DNA of 8,101 bases from an uncultured bacterium (GTDB taxonomy: Bacteria; Bacteroidota; Bacteroidia; Bacteroidales; Bacteroidaceae), in NCBI GenBank assembly GCA_905215575.1, contig CAJMQV010000083.1, forward strand, positions 1 through 8,101, in the 5' to 3' direction. Shown one piece after another: positions 1-6,834 of this stretch. The position numbers and the translations under genes are program-made. The notes below the pieces were generated by a model. That model did not search any database and was not told the DNA's origin. It was given only the letters and a program-made list of their open reading frames with translations. Numbering within the stretch: position 1 is the first letter of the stretch; every line of letters begins with the position of its first letter.

Positions 1-2137
1 AATACAACGGAAGTTTGATAGAGCGTTTTATTTCGTGGTCCAGCGGGTTGAAGAAGAGTGCCAGTCCCTTTTCCTTTCCCTGCGGATTCACGTGCATCAG
101 TCCGTCCCAGTCTTTGGCGTCGGGACGTCTCAGATGTATGAGGTCACTGTTCAGGATGGTTCTATACTTTTTATACCATCGTATGATTTCCGTCACGGCC
201 TCCCGTGTTTCCTCCGTGTCGTAGAGGCGGGGGCCCCGGTAGCAGGCCTGAATGCCGCAACTGTAATTCTGGAACATCAGCGTTTTATACTCCTTCAGAT
301 GTTCGTGCAGCGGTTCCAGAGTTGCCGCCGCTCCTCCGCCGTGATATTCCACGAGCGGCACAAAACTCCACAGCGACGAAGGTATTCTTTCCCACGTACA
401 GTCATAGTTCAGTTGCCGGGTGTGCATCAGCTGCTGTTCCCTCGGCAGAGACCAGTTCACTTCCCGATATCCGATGCTCGTCTTGTTCGAGCCTTTCAGG
501 AAATAATAGTCGGGCACGTTCAGATAAATGTCCTCGCTACGCATCCAGCGATACAGTTCGGTGATTCTCCGGAACTGGTTCCACTGCGAGTCGTTCAGTC
601 CCTTGTGATAGGCATGCTCCGTAGAGGCACACACATCGCCCGGATAAGAACCGTCGTGCTCCAGACAGCGCATTCCCGTCTTTTCCATAAAGGTCTTTAT
701 CTTCCGGAAATATTCTTCGCCCCACTGTGAGCACAGACAGGGCGAGCTGCCGAATGTCATGCCGCCCCGTTTTCCGGTTTTCGGGTTGATCACATCCACC
801 TCGTCGCTGATCCACCGGCTGGCCAGCAGCGAGTAGCATCCCAGTTCTATGCCCTTGCTCTTTCCGTATTCCACCAGTTCACGGAATTTCTTCAGATTCT
901 CTTCGTTGATGTTTTCCGCGTCCGCTCCCGAACCGAAGCTGAGAATGATCATTTCATATCCTGTTTCGGCACACTGGTCGATGGCGGTGCGCACGGTTTC
1001 CGGATTGCTGCTTGTGAGATGCATGAAGATCGGATTTTCCGTGGTCCAGGGGGCGATGGCCCGTTGCAGACGCCGTTGGAATAATCCTTTTCTTTCCCGG
1101 TCGTCACTGTCGAAAGGCATTTCATACACCATGAAACTGGTAAATGTCTTTCCCGGGGCTATACTCTGGTCCGGTCCTATCGGCGGTGCCACTTCCAGTA
1201 TACACGGTGTTTGCAGCAGATAGTTGCGCTGTGAAGTGTATTTCGGGTCCGGCAGCCATTTTTCCGTAATTTCCGTTTCCAGTTCCGTGAAGCTGCCTTT
1301 GCAGTGCATATCGCTTTCAATATGGATATTCGGCAGTCTGAAAGTCGTCGGATCTCCACCTCCAGGTGATTCTCCTTCAGCAAAAGCCAGATATTCCAAT
1401 TGGAAGCGATCTATATTTACTGTTCTTTCTGTTTCGTTTTCCAGAGTCATATATTTGCGGATAGCCGGGACTCCGTCATAGACCGCATAATGCAACCGAA
1501 TGCGTATTCCCTCCGTTTCGCCGCTTCCTTTCAGCGTGAATACGATTTCTTGTCCCGTGGCATCCTCTGTGTTCAGGGCCCATCTGCTCCTTTTCCAAGG
1601 CATGGCAGGCTTTAAGGGAGCGATTTCAAAATTCTCTATCATGAAAGATGCAGGCAGCGGAGTCATCTGCTCCAGCCATTCCGTTTTCAGATAGCCGCGC
1701 TCGGACTGTCCTTCCAGTCCGCCCAGATTCCACATTTTTCCGTTGATGGTGACGGTGCCCTCGCTACTTACGGCACGCAACATGCTTTCTCCGGTCATGT
1801 GATTGATCAGATCTGTTGTTGCCAGATTCGGAAATACGCGGAATTCCCGGGCCACCAGTCCGTTGGCAATCACGATACCCTTTCCGTCCTCTGTGCGGTA
1901 TATGCCGGCCTTAACCTGTTGCGGAGCAATCAGCCAGTCGTAATCCGGCTTTTCCGAATGCAGTTGTCGGTACACGGGCAGCGCACTTATTTTTTTAGAG
2001 AGCAGCTCCCGGGTCTGGTTGTCCATTGATATTTCTTTCTCCGTATTGGCAGATGCCGTTTGTTGTGATGTGATGATTGCCCCGTGCGTATTCAGTGAAA
2101 CGCAAAGCAGCAAGGCACTGAATGTTTTATTATTCAT
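1..2137 (-). CDS. Secreted glycoside hydrolase, clan GH-D-like (GH36/alpha-galactosidase-like), 3' end cut by window edge
   Basis: The minus-strand frame is open from the ATG at 2137 to base 2, giving 712 codons with no stop; the C-terminus lies off the left edge. The N-terminus (MNNKTFSALLLCVSL, then NTHGA) looks like a short Sec signal, so the enzyme is probably periplasmic. Residues about 60-350 are beta-rich, as in the N-terminal sandwich of GH36 enzymes. A TIM-barrel-like part follows, and the last visible residues (HLRRPDAKDWDGLMHVNP, then LALFFNP) resemble the C-terminal beta domain of GH36-like proteins. CLEHDGSYPGD places Asp495 where clan GH-D enzymes have the nucleophile of their K-x-D motif. 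Asp543 in NVPDYYF is a possible acid/base; both assignments are inferences. The likely role is removing alpha-linked galactose or a related sugar from glycans, but substrate cannot be read from sequence. Gene confidence is high; exact family is moderate. The gene is divergent from the beta-lactamase. Confidence 0.85.
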   Translation of the reverse strand, partial: MNNKTFSALLLCVSLNTHGAIITSQQTASANTEKEISMDNQTRELLSKKISALPVYRQLHSEKPDYDWLIAPQQVKAGIYRTEDGKGIVIANGLVAREFRVFPNLATTDLINHMTGESMLRAVSSEGTVTINGKMWNLGGLEGQSERGYLKTEWLEQMTPLPASFMIENFEIAPLKPAMPWKRSRWALNTEDATGQEIVFTLKGSGETEGIRIRLHYAVYDGVPAIRKYMTLENETERTVNIDRFQLEYLAFAEGESPGGGDPTTFRLPNIHIESDMHCKGSFTELETEITEKWLPDPKYTSQRNYLLQTPCILEVAPPIGPDQSIAPGKTFTSFMVYEMPFDSDDRERKGLFQRRLQRAIAPWTTENPIFMHLTSSNPETVRTAIDQCAETGYEMIILSFGSGADAENINEENLKKFRELVEYGKSKGIELGCYSLLASRWISDEVDVINPKTGKRGGMTFGSSPCLCSQWGEEYFRKIKTFMEKTGMRCLEHDGSYPGDVCASTEHAYHKGLNDSQWNQFRRITELYRWMRSEDIYLNVPDYYFLKGSNKTSIGYREVNWSLPREQQLMHTRQLNYDCTWERIPSSLWSFVPLVEYHGGGAAATLEPLHEHLKEYKTLMFQNYSCGIQACYRGPRLYDTEETREAVTEIIRWYKKYRTILNSDLIHLRRPDAKDWDGLMHVNPQGKEKGLALFFNPLDHEIKRSIKLPLY

Positions 2138-2181
2138 GGTATTTTTAAGGTTGGAATGAAACATAAATCTAACTGCAAAAA

Positions 2182-2189
2182 CAAAATTA
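2182..2189 (-). promoter_or_regulatory. Candidate -7 box for the glycoside hydrolase gene
   Basis: The minus strand reads TAATTTTG here, matching the Bacteroidota -7 consensus TAnnTTTG. It lies 44 bp upstream of the ATG at 2137. No convincing TTG-type -33 box is seen 19-22 bp further upstream, so the promoter may need an activator or the site may be fortuitous in AT-rich DNA. Confidence 0.45.
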
Positions 2190-2240
2190 CATATAATTTT
2201 TGTTCTTGTTGTTAGAATTACACGAAAAACATATAATTTT
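2189..2240. repeat. 12-bp direct repeat in the divergent promoter region
   Basis: ACATATAATTTT occurs at 2189-2200 and again, identically, at 2229-2240, a spacing of exactly 40 bp. The second copy contains the -7 box of the plus-strand beta-lactamase gene; the first overlaps by one base the -7 box of the minus-strand glycoside hydrolase gene. A 40-bp spacing is close to four helical turns, so a shared regulator could bind both, but low-complexity AT-rich DNA can produce this by chance. Confidence 0.5.
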
Positions 2241-2241
2241 G
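2209..2241 (+). promoter_or_regulatory. Candidate promoter of the beta-lactamase gene
   Basis: TAATTTTG at 2234-2241 matches the Bacteroidota -7 consensus TAnnTTTG. A TTG at 2209-2211 lies 22 bp upstream, slightly longer than the usual 19-21 bp gap to the -33 box. Transcription would start near 2247-2249, giving a leader of about 30 nt before the ATG at 2278. Confidence 0.5.
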
Positions 2242-2277
2242 CTTCGTTTAGTATAATTCTGCCGAATGGTGTTGTTT

Positions 2278-3165
2278 ATGAAGCGATATATATTCTTCCT
2301 TTTTTTAAGTTTATTGGGTGGCTTTAGCCTGTCTGCCCAGAATTTGGAGCAGTCTATCCGTACCTATCTGGTCGGAAAACAGGCCGAAGTGGGCGTGGCC
2401 GTGATTTTTAACGGCACAGATACTTTGACCATCAATAACGACAACCGTTATCCGCTGATGAGCGTGGTGAAATTCCATCAGGCACTGGCTGTGGCCGATA
2501 CGCTTACGGCCCTTTCCGAAACAGTGGACCATAAGGTGCTGGTTACTCCCGAAGACCTCAAGCCCAACACCTATAGCCCGATGCGCGACCGCTATCCTCA
2601 GGGCAATGTCACTCTTCCTTTGCGCACCCTGTTGGAATATACGCTGCAACAAAGCGACAACAATGCCTGCGACCTGCTGTTCCGTCTGTATGGCGGTCCG
2701 CAGGCCACCGACCGTTATATCCGTTCTTTGGGCCTGACCGATTTTGCCGTTCAGGTTACTGAAGACGACATGCATCGCGATGCCCGGACCTGTTATGACA
2801 ACTGGTCCACACCGCTTGAAGCCGTTCGTCTGATGGAAATCTTCTTGAAAAAGCCCCTGTTTGCAAAACCGATTCAGGACTTCCTGAAAACCACGCTTAT
2901 GGAGTGCAAGACCGGCACCGACCGTCTTCCGGCTCCATTGACCGGCACCGGCGCCCGCATCGGACATAAGACCGGCACCAGCGATCAGGACGCTTCCGGA
3001 CGCTGGACCGCCATCAACGACCTGGGCTTTGTGCTCTTGCCCGACGGCCGTTATTACACCATTGCCGTATTTGTGAAACACTCCCGTGAGTCGGCCGAGA
3101 ATACCGCACGCATCATTGGCGACATTTCCGAACTGGTTTATTCTTCTTTCTCAAAGAAACGGTGA
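2278..3165 (+). CDS. Class A beta-lactamase, CepA/CfxA-like (subclass A2)
   Basis: The protein hydrolyses the beta-lactam ring in the periplasm. In numbering from the ATG at 2278 (295 aa) the motifs are complete: nucleophile Ser62 with Lys65 (SVVK), Ser126-Asp-Asn (QQSDNNACD), omega-loop Glu162 in TEDDMH, and Lys231-Thr-Gly (HKTGTSD). The E-x-x-M-H form of the omega loop, and stretches such as YPLMSVVKFHQALA and TLQQSDNNACD, are typical of Bacteroides CepA/CfxA and related A2 enzymes, usually cephalosporinases of about 300 aa. MKRYIFFLFLSLLGGFSLSAQ is a clear signal peptide with probable cleavage before Gln. An in-frame ATG at 2266 would add MVLF ahead of the basic residues, so the start at 2278 is preferred; neither has a Shine-Dalgarno sequence. 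An earlier KTG (Lys211) is not the catalytic one. The 3' end overlaps the convergent esterase gene by 28 bp. No mobile element flanks it. Confidence 0.93.
   Translation: MKRYIFFLFLSLLGGFSLSAQNLEQSIRTYLVGKQAEVGVAVIFNGTDTLTINNDNRYPLMSVVKFHQALAVADTLTALSETVDHKVLVTPEDLKPNTYSPMRDRYPQGNVTLPLRTLLEYTLQQSDNNACDLLFRLYGGPQATDRYIRSLGLTDFAVQVTEDDMHRDARTCYDNWSTPLEAVRLMEIFLKKPLFAKPIQDFLKTTLMECKTGTDRLPAPLTGTGARIGHKTGTSDQDASGRWTAINDLGFVLLPDGRYYTIAVFVKHSRESAENTARIIGDISELVYSSFSKKR
2911..2979 (+). repeat. Three ACCGGCACC copies at 30-bp intervals inside the beta-lactamase gene
   Basis: ACCGGCACC lies at 2911-2919, 2941-2949 and 2971-2979, exactly 30 bp and 10 codons apart. Each encodes Thr-Gly-Thr, in the contexts CKTGTDR, LTGTGAR and HKTGTSD. 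Only the last belongs to the catalytic KTG motif. The copies share codons as well as residues, which suggests local duplication or conversion, although codon preference alone may explain it. Confidence 0.7.
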
Positions 3166-3959
3166 AAGAAGAGCCACTGATATTCTATGGAATTGTTCCA
3201 GTAAGTCAGATTGTGCGCTCCCGGACGCACAATATAGTCGTGCGCGATGCCACGCTTCAGTAACTCCTCGTGGAGCCGTTTGTTCACTTCAAAGAAGAAA
3301 TCCTCCGTACCGCAGTCCACGATCAGAGCCAGGTCGCCGTTTTTCAGACTGTCCAGCTGCGTGATGACCGTATGGTTGTCCCACACTTTCGGGTTCTCCT
3401 TCATTTCTCCAAGTTGCTTTTTCATGTCCCAGTTGTTCGGAAAGGGACGGATATCCACGCCACCGCTTGTACTTCCTCCGGCTCCGAACGTATCTTTATG
3501 CCGTATGGAAATCCACAGTCCGCCGTGTCCGCCCATGCTCAGTCCGGTTATGGCCCTTCCCCGGCGTGATTTCACCGTATTATATTTAGAGTCGATATAC
3601 TGCACCAGTTCCCGGGAAACAAATGTTTCAAACTGGCTTTCCTTGCGTATCGGGCTGTCCCAGTACCAGCTCTGTTCCCCGTTGGGGCACACTACGATGA
3701 TACCGTCCCGGTCGGCCATTTCCGGCAGTTCCGGTTTGATAGTGATCCAGCTTTTCGCGTCTCCGCCGTGTCCGTGCAGCAGATAGAGTGTAGGGCAGGG
3801 CTTTTGAGCAGCCTGATCCGGAATGATGACCACCGTTTCGATACTGCGGTTCATCTTGTCACTTTTGATTTGCAGCGTATCTACTATGGCCGCTTCCATA
3901 CTGTTTGCGGCAAGGATACCGGCACAGAACGTAAAGAACAGTTTTTTCAGTGTATTCAT
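3138..3959 (-). CDS. Secreted esterase D/CE1-like alpha/beta-hydrolase
   Basis: This is a 273-aa serine hydrolase of the esterase D family, which includes S-formylglutathione hydrolase-like, feruloyl esterase-like and mycolyltransferase-like proteins. Visible features are the oxyanion-hole loop LHGHGG (61-66), nucleophile elbow GLSMGG with Ser141, probable catalytic Asp220 in DCGTEDFFF, and His249 in PGAHNLTYW. MNTLKKLFFTFCAGILAANSMEA is a signal peptide, so it probably acts in the periplasm. The frame extends upstream to an ATG at 4019, but that codon lies inside the -7 promoter box (4017-4024), so it cannot be on the transcript from that promoter. The ATG at 3986 is possible but puts 9 charged or polar residues before the signal. 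In gut Bacteroidota such proteins often deacylate plant polysaccharides; that role is inferred. It stands alone on its strand, with its 3' end overlapping the beta-lactamase gene by 28 bp. Confidence 0.9.
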   Translation of the reverse strand: MNTLKKLFFTFCAGILAANSMEAAIVDTLQIKSDKMNRSIETVVIIPDQAAQKPCPTLYLLHGHGGDAKSWITIKPELPEMADRDGIIVVCPNGEQSWYWDSPIRKESQFETFVSRELVQYIDSKYNTVKSRRGRAITGLSMGGHGGLWISIRHKDTFGAGGSTSGGVDIRPFPNNWDMKKQLGEMKENPKVWDNHTVITQLDSLKNGDLALIVDCGTEDFFFEVNKRLHEELLKRGIAHDYIVRPGAHNLTYWNNSIEYQWLFFHRFFEKEE

Positions 3960-4016
3960 TTCAGGTAGTTTTTTATGCGGTTTCATGTTTTGCTTTTGTT
4001 TTAAGGGTTTCCGGTG

Positions 4017-4024
4017 CAAAAGTA
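4017..4024 (-). promoter_or_regulatory. Candidate -7 box of the esterase gene
   Basis: The minus strand reads TACTTTTG, an exact TAnnTTTG match, followed by GCACCGG. It lies 57 bp upstream of the ATG at 3959. Transcription would begin near 4010, downstream of the longest possible start codon (4019), which supports the shorter protein. The -33 box is not clear. Confidence 0.55.
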
Positions 4025-4187
4025 TACAGAAATTCCTGATTTCAGAATTTTATTCTTCATAAATAATTCCTGTTGTTTTATTCTGTTATTATTAGCCATC
4101 CTTTTCTGATATTTTAAAATTTATGTACAGGAAAATCTGAATATATTGTAATCCTAATATTTTAATTTGCAGAATGTAATTGTTTTC

Positions 4188-4219
4188 TTGTCTTTTCTTT
4201 CATAAAGAAAGTAACTTTG
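4188..4219 (+). promoter_or_regulatory. Promoter of the ammonium transporter gene
   Basis: TTG at 4188-4190 and TAACTTTG at 4212-4219 are separated by 21 bp, a good fit to the Bacteroidota -33/-7 arrangement. Between them lies a short inverted repeat, CTTTC-ATAAA-GAAAG (4197-4211), which exactly fills the spacer and could be an operator or a bent spacer. The leader from about 4225 to the ATG at 4272 is A-rich and has no Shine-Dalgarno sequence. Confidence 0.65.
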
Positions 4220-4271
4220 CTGTATAGAAAACACAAAGACAAAATATATAGCGAATTTAAATTGAAATGTT

Positions 4272-5576
4272 ATGAAAAGAAAGAAAAGATGGATTGTGAT
4301 GATGAGCCTTATCGTGCTCATTAGTATTTGGGGTGTTTTGAGTCCGGAGAGTCCGGAACTGTGGATGCCCGATCAGTATTTCAATGCGGCCAATGTTGCT
4401 TGGATGATTACGGCCACAATCTTTGTTCTGATGATGACACCCGGTCTTTCCTTTTTCTATGGCGGCATGGTGGGCCGGAAGAACGTCATTTCCACCATTT
4501 TGCAGAGCTTTATCGCCATGGGCGTTATCAGTGTGATCTGGGTGGTGATCGGATTCAGTCTGGCTTTTGGAGACGATTTAGGTCACTTTATCGGAAATCC
4601 GCTGACTTTCCCCATGTTGGCGAATGTGGGAGCCAAAACGGATCTGTTTCTGGCGCCGACCATTCCCTTGGCGCTGTATGCCCTGTTTCAGATGAAGTTT
4701 GCCATTATCACCCCTTCCCTGATTACCGGTTCTTTTGCCGAGCGGGTGCATTTCTCGGGTTATCTGGTGTTTATGGCTCTCTTTTCCATTTTTGTTTATT
4801 GCCCTTTGGCCCACTGGACCTGGCATCCCGACGGTTTTCTGCGTCAGATGGGTGTACTCGATTTTGCCGGCGGTATCGTGGTGCATGCTTCTTCCGGAGT
4901 GGCAGCTTTGACCGGTGCCCTGTTCTTGGGGCGGCGTAAGAATGCCTCCACACCTCATGTTCCTGCCAACATACCTTTCGTTGTCTTGGGCGCTGCCATG
5001 CTCTGGCTGGGTTGGTTCGGTTTCAATGCCGGTTCTTCTCTGGCTGCCGACGGAGTAGCGGTCAAGGCCTTTCTGAATACCAACACCGCTTCGGCCACAG
5101 CCATGATCACTTGGCTTTTCTTCGACTGTCTTCGTGGCCGTAAGCCATCCGCTATGGGAGCTGCGGTAGGAGCGGTGGTCGGTCTGGTAGCCATCACCCC
5201 TTCGGCCGGATATGTCACCGTGGGCGAGAGCATTATGATCGCCTTTCTGACCACCATTGTCTGCAATATCGCCGTTTACTGGAAGAACAAGACCCATGTA
5301 GACGATGCCCTCGATGTGTTCCCGACTCACGGTGTGGGCGGTATTTTCGGAACGATTCTCACGGGTGTGTTTGTGCACGGACTGCTTGACGGCAATGTAC
5401 ATATGTTCCTGATCCATCTGCTGGCCGTGGTGATTGTCTGTGGCTATACCTTTGTGGTGAGCTACATCCTGTATTGGCTTACCAACAAGATGATCCCGAT
5501 GCGCGTTTCTCCGGAAAGCGAGGCAGCCGGTCTGGACAAGAGCCAGCATGACGAATGCTATGGAAATGGTATTTAA
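4272..5576 (+). CDS. amtB: Ammonium transporter (Amt family channel)
   Basis: This 434-aa inner-membrane channel conducts ammonia/ammonium for nitrogen assimilation. It has an N-terminal hydrophobic signal-like segment (8-23) and then about eleven membrane helices (roughly 42-402). Family hallmarks include FFYGGMVGRKN (61-71), Phe139 of the outer gate (FQMKF), Trp184, conserved Asp197 in LDFAGGIVVH, and the twin pore histidines His205 (VVHASSG) and His353 (PTHGVGG). The cytoplasmic tail (MRVSPESEAAGLDKSQH) matches the region bound by the PII protein GlnK in other Amt proteins, so PII gating is likely, yet no glnK lies on either side. The gene is transcribed alone: a strong promoter precedes it and an intrinsic terminator follows 19 bp after the stop. 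The start at 4272 is chosen because the basic MKRKKR leads directly into the hydrophobic segment. Length and residues are normal for the family. Confidence 0.96.
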   Translation: MKRKKRWIVMMSLIVLISIWGVLSPESPELWMPDQYFNAANVAWMITATIFVLMMTPGLSFFYGGMVGRKNVISTILQSFIAMGVISVIWVVIGFSLAFGDDLGHFIGNPLTFPMLANVGAKTDLFLAPTIPLALYALFQMKFAIITPSLITGSFAERVHFSGYLVFMALFSIFVYCPLAHWTWHPDGFLRQMGVLDFAGGIVVHASSGVAALTGALFLGRRKNASTPHVPANIPFVVLGAAMLWLGWFGFNAGSSLAADGVAVKAFLNTNTASATAMITWLFFDCLRGRKPSAMGAAVGAVVGLVAITPSAGYVTVGESIMIAFLTTIVCNIAVYWKNKTHVDDALDVFPTHGVGGIFGTILTGVFVHGLLDGNVHMFLIHLLAVVIVCGYTFVVSYILYWLTNKMIPMRVSPESEAAGLDKSQHDECYGNGI

Positions 5577-5595
5577 ATAAGGATTACCTCTGAGA

Positions 5596-5627
5596 GCGGT
5601 TTGATAAAAACCGCCTTTTTCTTTTTC
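5596..5627 (+). terminator. Rho-independent terminator after the ammonium transporter gene
   Basis: GCGGTTT (5596-5602), loop GATAA, and AAACCGC (5608-5614) form a perfect 7-bp stem, followed by a T-rich run CTTTTTCTTTTT. It lies 19 bp after the amtB stop and isolates that gene from the nuclease gene downstream. Confidence 0.88.
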
Positions 5628-5645
5628 CATTTGTGAAGTTTCGTG

Positions 5646-5653
5646 TATTTTTG
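5646..5653 (+). promoter_or_regulatory. Candidate -7 box of the PD-(D/E)XK protein gene
   Basis: TATTTTTG matches TAnnTTTG and lies 17 bp before the ATG at 5671. The leader would therefore be only about 10 nt, nearly leaderless. The -33 region would fall in the T-rich tail of the preceding terminator and shows no clear TTG at the usual distance. Confidence 0.5.
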
Positions 5654-5670
5654 TAGAAACACACATCACC

Positions 5671-6834
5671 ATGGAAAAAGAAGAAATCAAGAATACGCTT
5701 TTACGCTCTCCGTTGTTTAATCTTTCCTTGTCTTCCAAGGAACTTTTTCACAGCAATTTTTTAGCCTGGCTGGGCGAGCACCATCGTGCTTGCTTTCTGG
5801 CCGTATTCCGGGATATGGGTTGTGCTTTCAGTTGTCCCGACAGCGATTATACCATCAAGAGAGAATACGAAAACTTCGACCTCTGCGTGCTTGCTCCCGA
5901 CGGTCGCATCGTTTTCATCTTGGAGAATAAAGTGAAGAGCCTGCCCCGTGCGGAGCAATTGAAGGAATATGAGGAGAAGGCAGTCCGCAAACAGAAAAGT
6001 CTGCCCGAAAATCTGATGCTTTTATCTTTAGCCACAGAATTTCCGGATAAAGATATTGTCGAGCGGGGCCCTTGGAAAGTGCGCCATTATCATCAGCTCA
6101 GCGAAGCCCTGCAAGGGCAAAAGGCCCTGCTTTCCGCAGATCCGTATGCTGCTGCGCTTGTTGATGACTATTGCCTGGTTATTGAGAGTTTGCACCAGTT
6201 GGCCCAGAGCTGGTTGCCGTCATCTTCCGAACCGTTCCTGCTTGCCCCGTGCGAGAAGGCTTTTTGCCAGCAGTTGCGTGTGGGCGATTTACAGGATAAA
6301 ATCCGATATTCCCAACTGTTTGAGGAACTGAACCGACAGCTTCGGGAAATATGCCGGGTGGTGGAATGCGCAGATGTAAAGAGTATTAAATGTGATTCGG
6401 ACTATATCCGTAAGGCCTATACCAATTATGGATTCACTCATGCTCAGGGACTGTTGGAAGTGAAAATCAAATTCAGTGAGGATTATGTTCTGCTCATTCA
6501 GCTTCAGGGCGACAAGTACTGTCATTGCATCGAGTGGATCACCGATCGTCCTATACTCAATGAACACGAGGCTTGGCGGTTGACTTGCGACTTGAAAGAT
6601 TCCGTATCTGCTTTTTTGCAGACAGATGAGCTTCCGGCAGTCTTTCCGTCTGTTTGTCTGGATGAGGCTGCTTCCACCCGTCGGCGGAAGGAGACCCGAA
6701 CACGTAACTTTAATAAATACGGTAATAACTTTCTGTATCAATATCGGAAAATAAAGGAAGACGCAACTGTTTCCGAGGTGCTTCGGGCGATAAAAGAGGA
6801 AGTTGATGCCTTATTATTGAAACAGTTCCGGTAA
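5671..6834 (+). CDS. PD-(D/E)XK nuclease superfamily protein (PDDEXK_4-like)
   Basis: This 387-aa soluble protein has no signal peptide or membrane segment. Its N-terminal 130 residues carry a PD-(D/E)XK-type arrangement: Glu24 in SSKELFHSNFLAWL, Asp70 in YENFDLCVL, Glu85-Asn-Lys87 in VFILENKVKS, and Gln96 in AEQLKEYE. That pattern is characteristic of the PDDEXK_4 family, whose members are presumed DNA or RNA nucleases with mostly unknown roles. The C-terminal 250 residues are alpha/beta, with a typical ending around FNKYGNNFLYQYRKI (roughly 351-365). No ATPase, methylase or specificity domain is present. It faces a Septu-like ATPase/HNH pair, and its last 21 bp overlap the end of the HNH gene, so a role in defence is plausible but inferred. 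All metal-binding residues appear intact. The start has no Shine-Dalgarno sequence, and MEKEEIKNTLL begins a helix directly. Confidence 0.87.
   Translation: MEKEEIKNTLLRSPLFNLSLSSKELFHSNFLAWLGEHHRACFLAVFRDMGCAFSCPDSDYTIKREYENFDLCVLAPDGRIVFILENKVKSLPRAEQLKEYEEKAVRKQKSLPENLMLLSLATEFPDKDIVERGPWKVRHYHQLSEALQGQKALLSADPYAAALVDDYCLVIESLHQLAQSWLPSSSEPFLLAPCEKAFCQQLRVGDLQDKIRYSQLFEELNRQLREICRVVECADVKSIKCDSDYIRKAYTNYGFTHAQGLLEVKIKFSEDYVLLIQLQGDKYCHCIEWITDRPILNEHEAWRLTCDLKDSVSAFLQTDELPAVFPSVCLDEAASTRRRKETRTRNFNKYGNNFLYQYRKIKEDATVSEVLRAIKEEVDALLLKQFR

Noticed and set aside
35..730. Plus-strand open frame (231 codons) antisense to the glycoside hydrolase
   Set aside because: The minus-strand frame is open through the whole region and gives a coherent enzyme; the plus-strand product shows no family features.
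2908..2919. Lys-Thr-Gly at CKTGTDR as the catalytic KTG of the beta-lactamase
   Set aside because: The true motif is HKTGTSD at 2968-2979 or so, followed by the expected C-terminal strand and helix; the earlier one matches the conserved ECxTGxxR helix region of CepA-like enzymes.
2311..3081. Minus-strand open frame (256 codons) antisense to the beta-lactamase
   Set aside because: It has no promoter, signal or motif, and mirrors the codon structure of the real gene on the other strand.
4103..4135. Palindrome ATTTTAAAAT (4111-4120) flanked by TTTTCTG and CAGGAAAA, as a possible operator or terminator
   Set aside because: The arms match only with a bulge, the stem is AT-rich and weak, and it is not close to either promoter. 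It is likely chance in AT-rich intergenic DNA.
4578..5738. Long minus-strand open frame (386 codons) antisense to amtB
   Set aside because: It crosses the amtB terminator and the next gene's start, its product is rich in Gly/His/Gln without any recognisable domain, and the opposite strand codes a fully conserved Amt protein. It is a shadow of GC-rich codon use.
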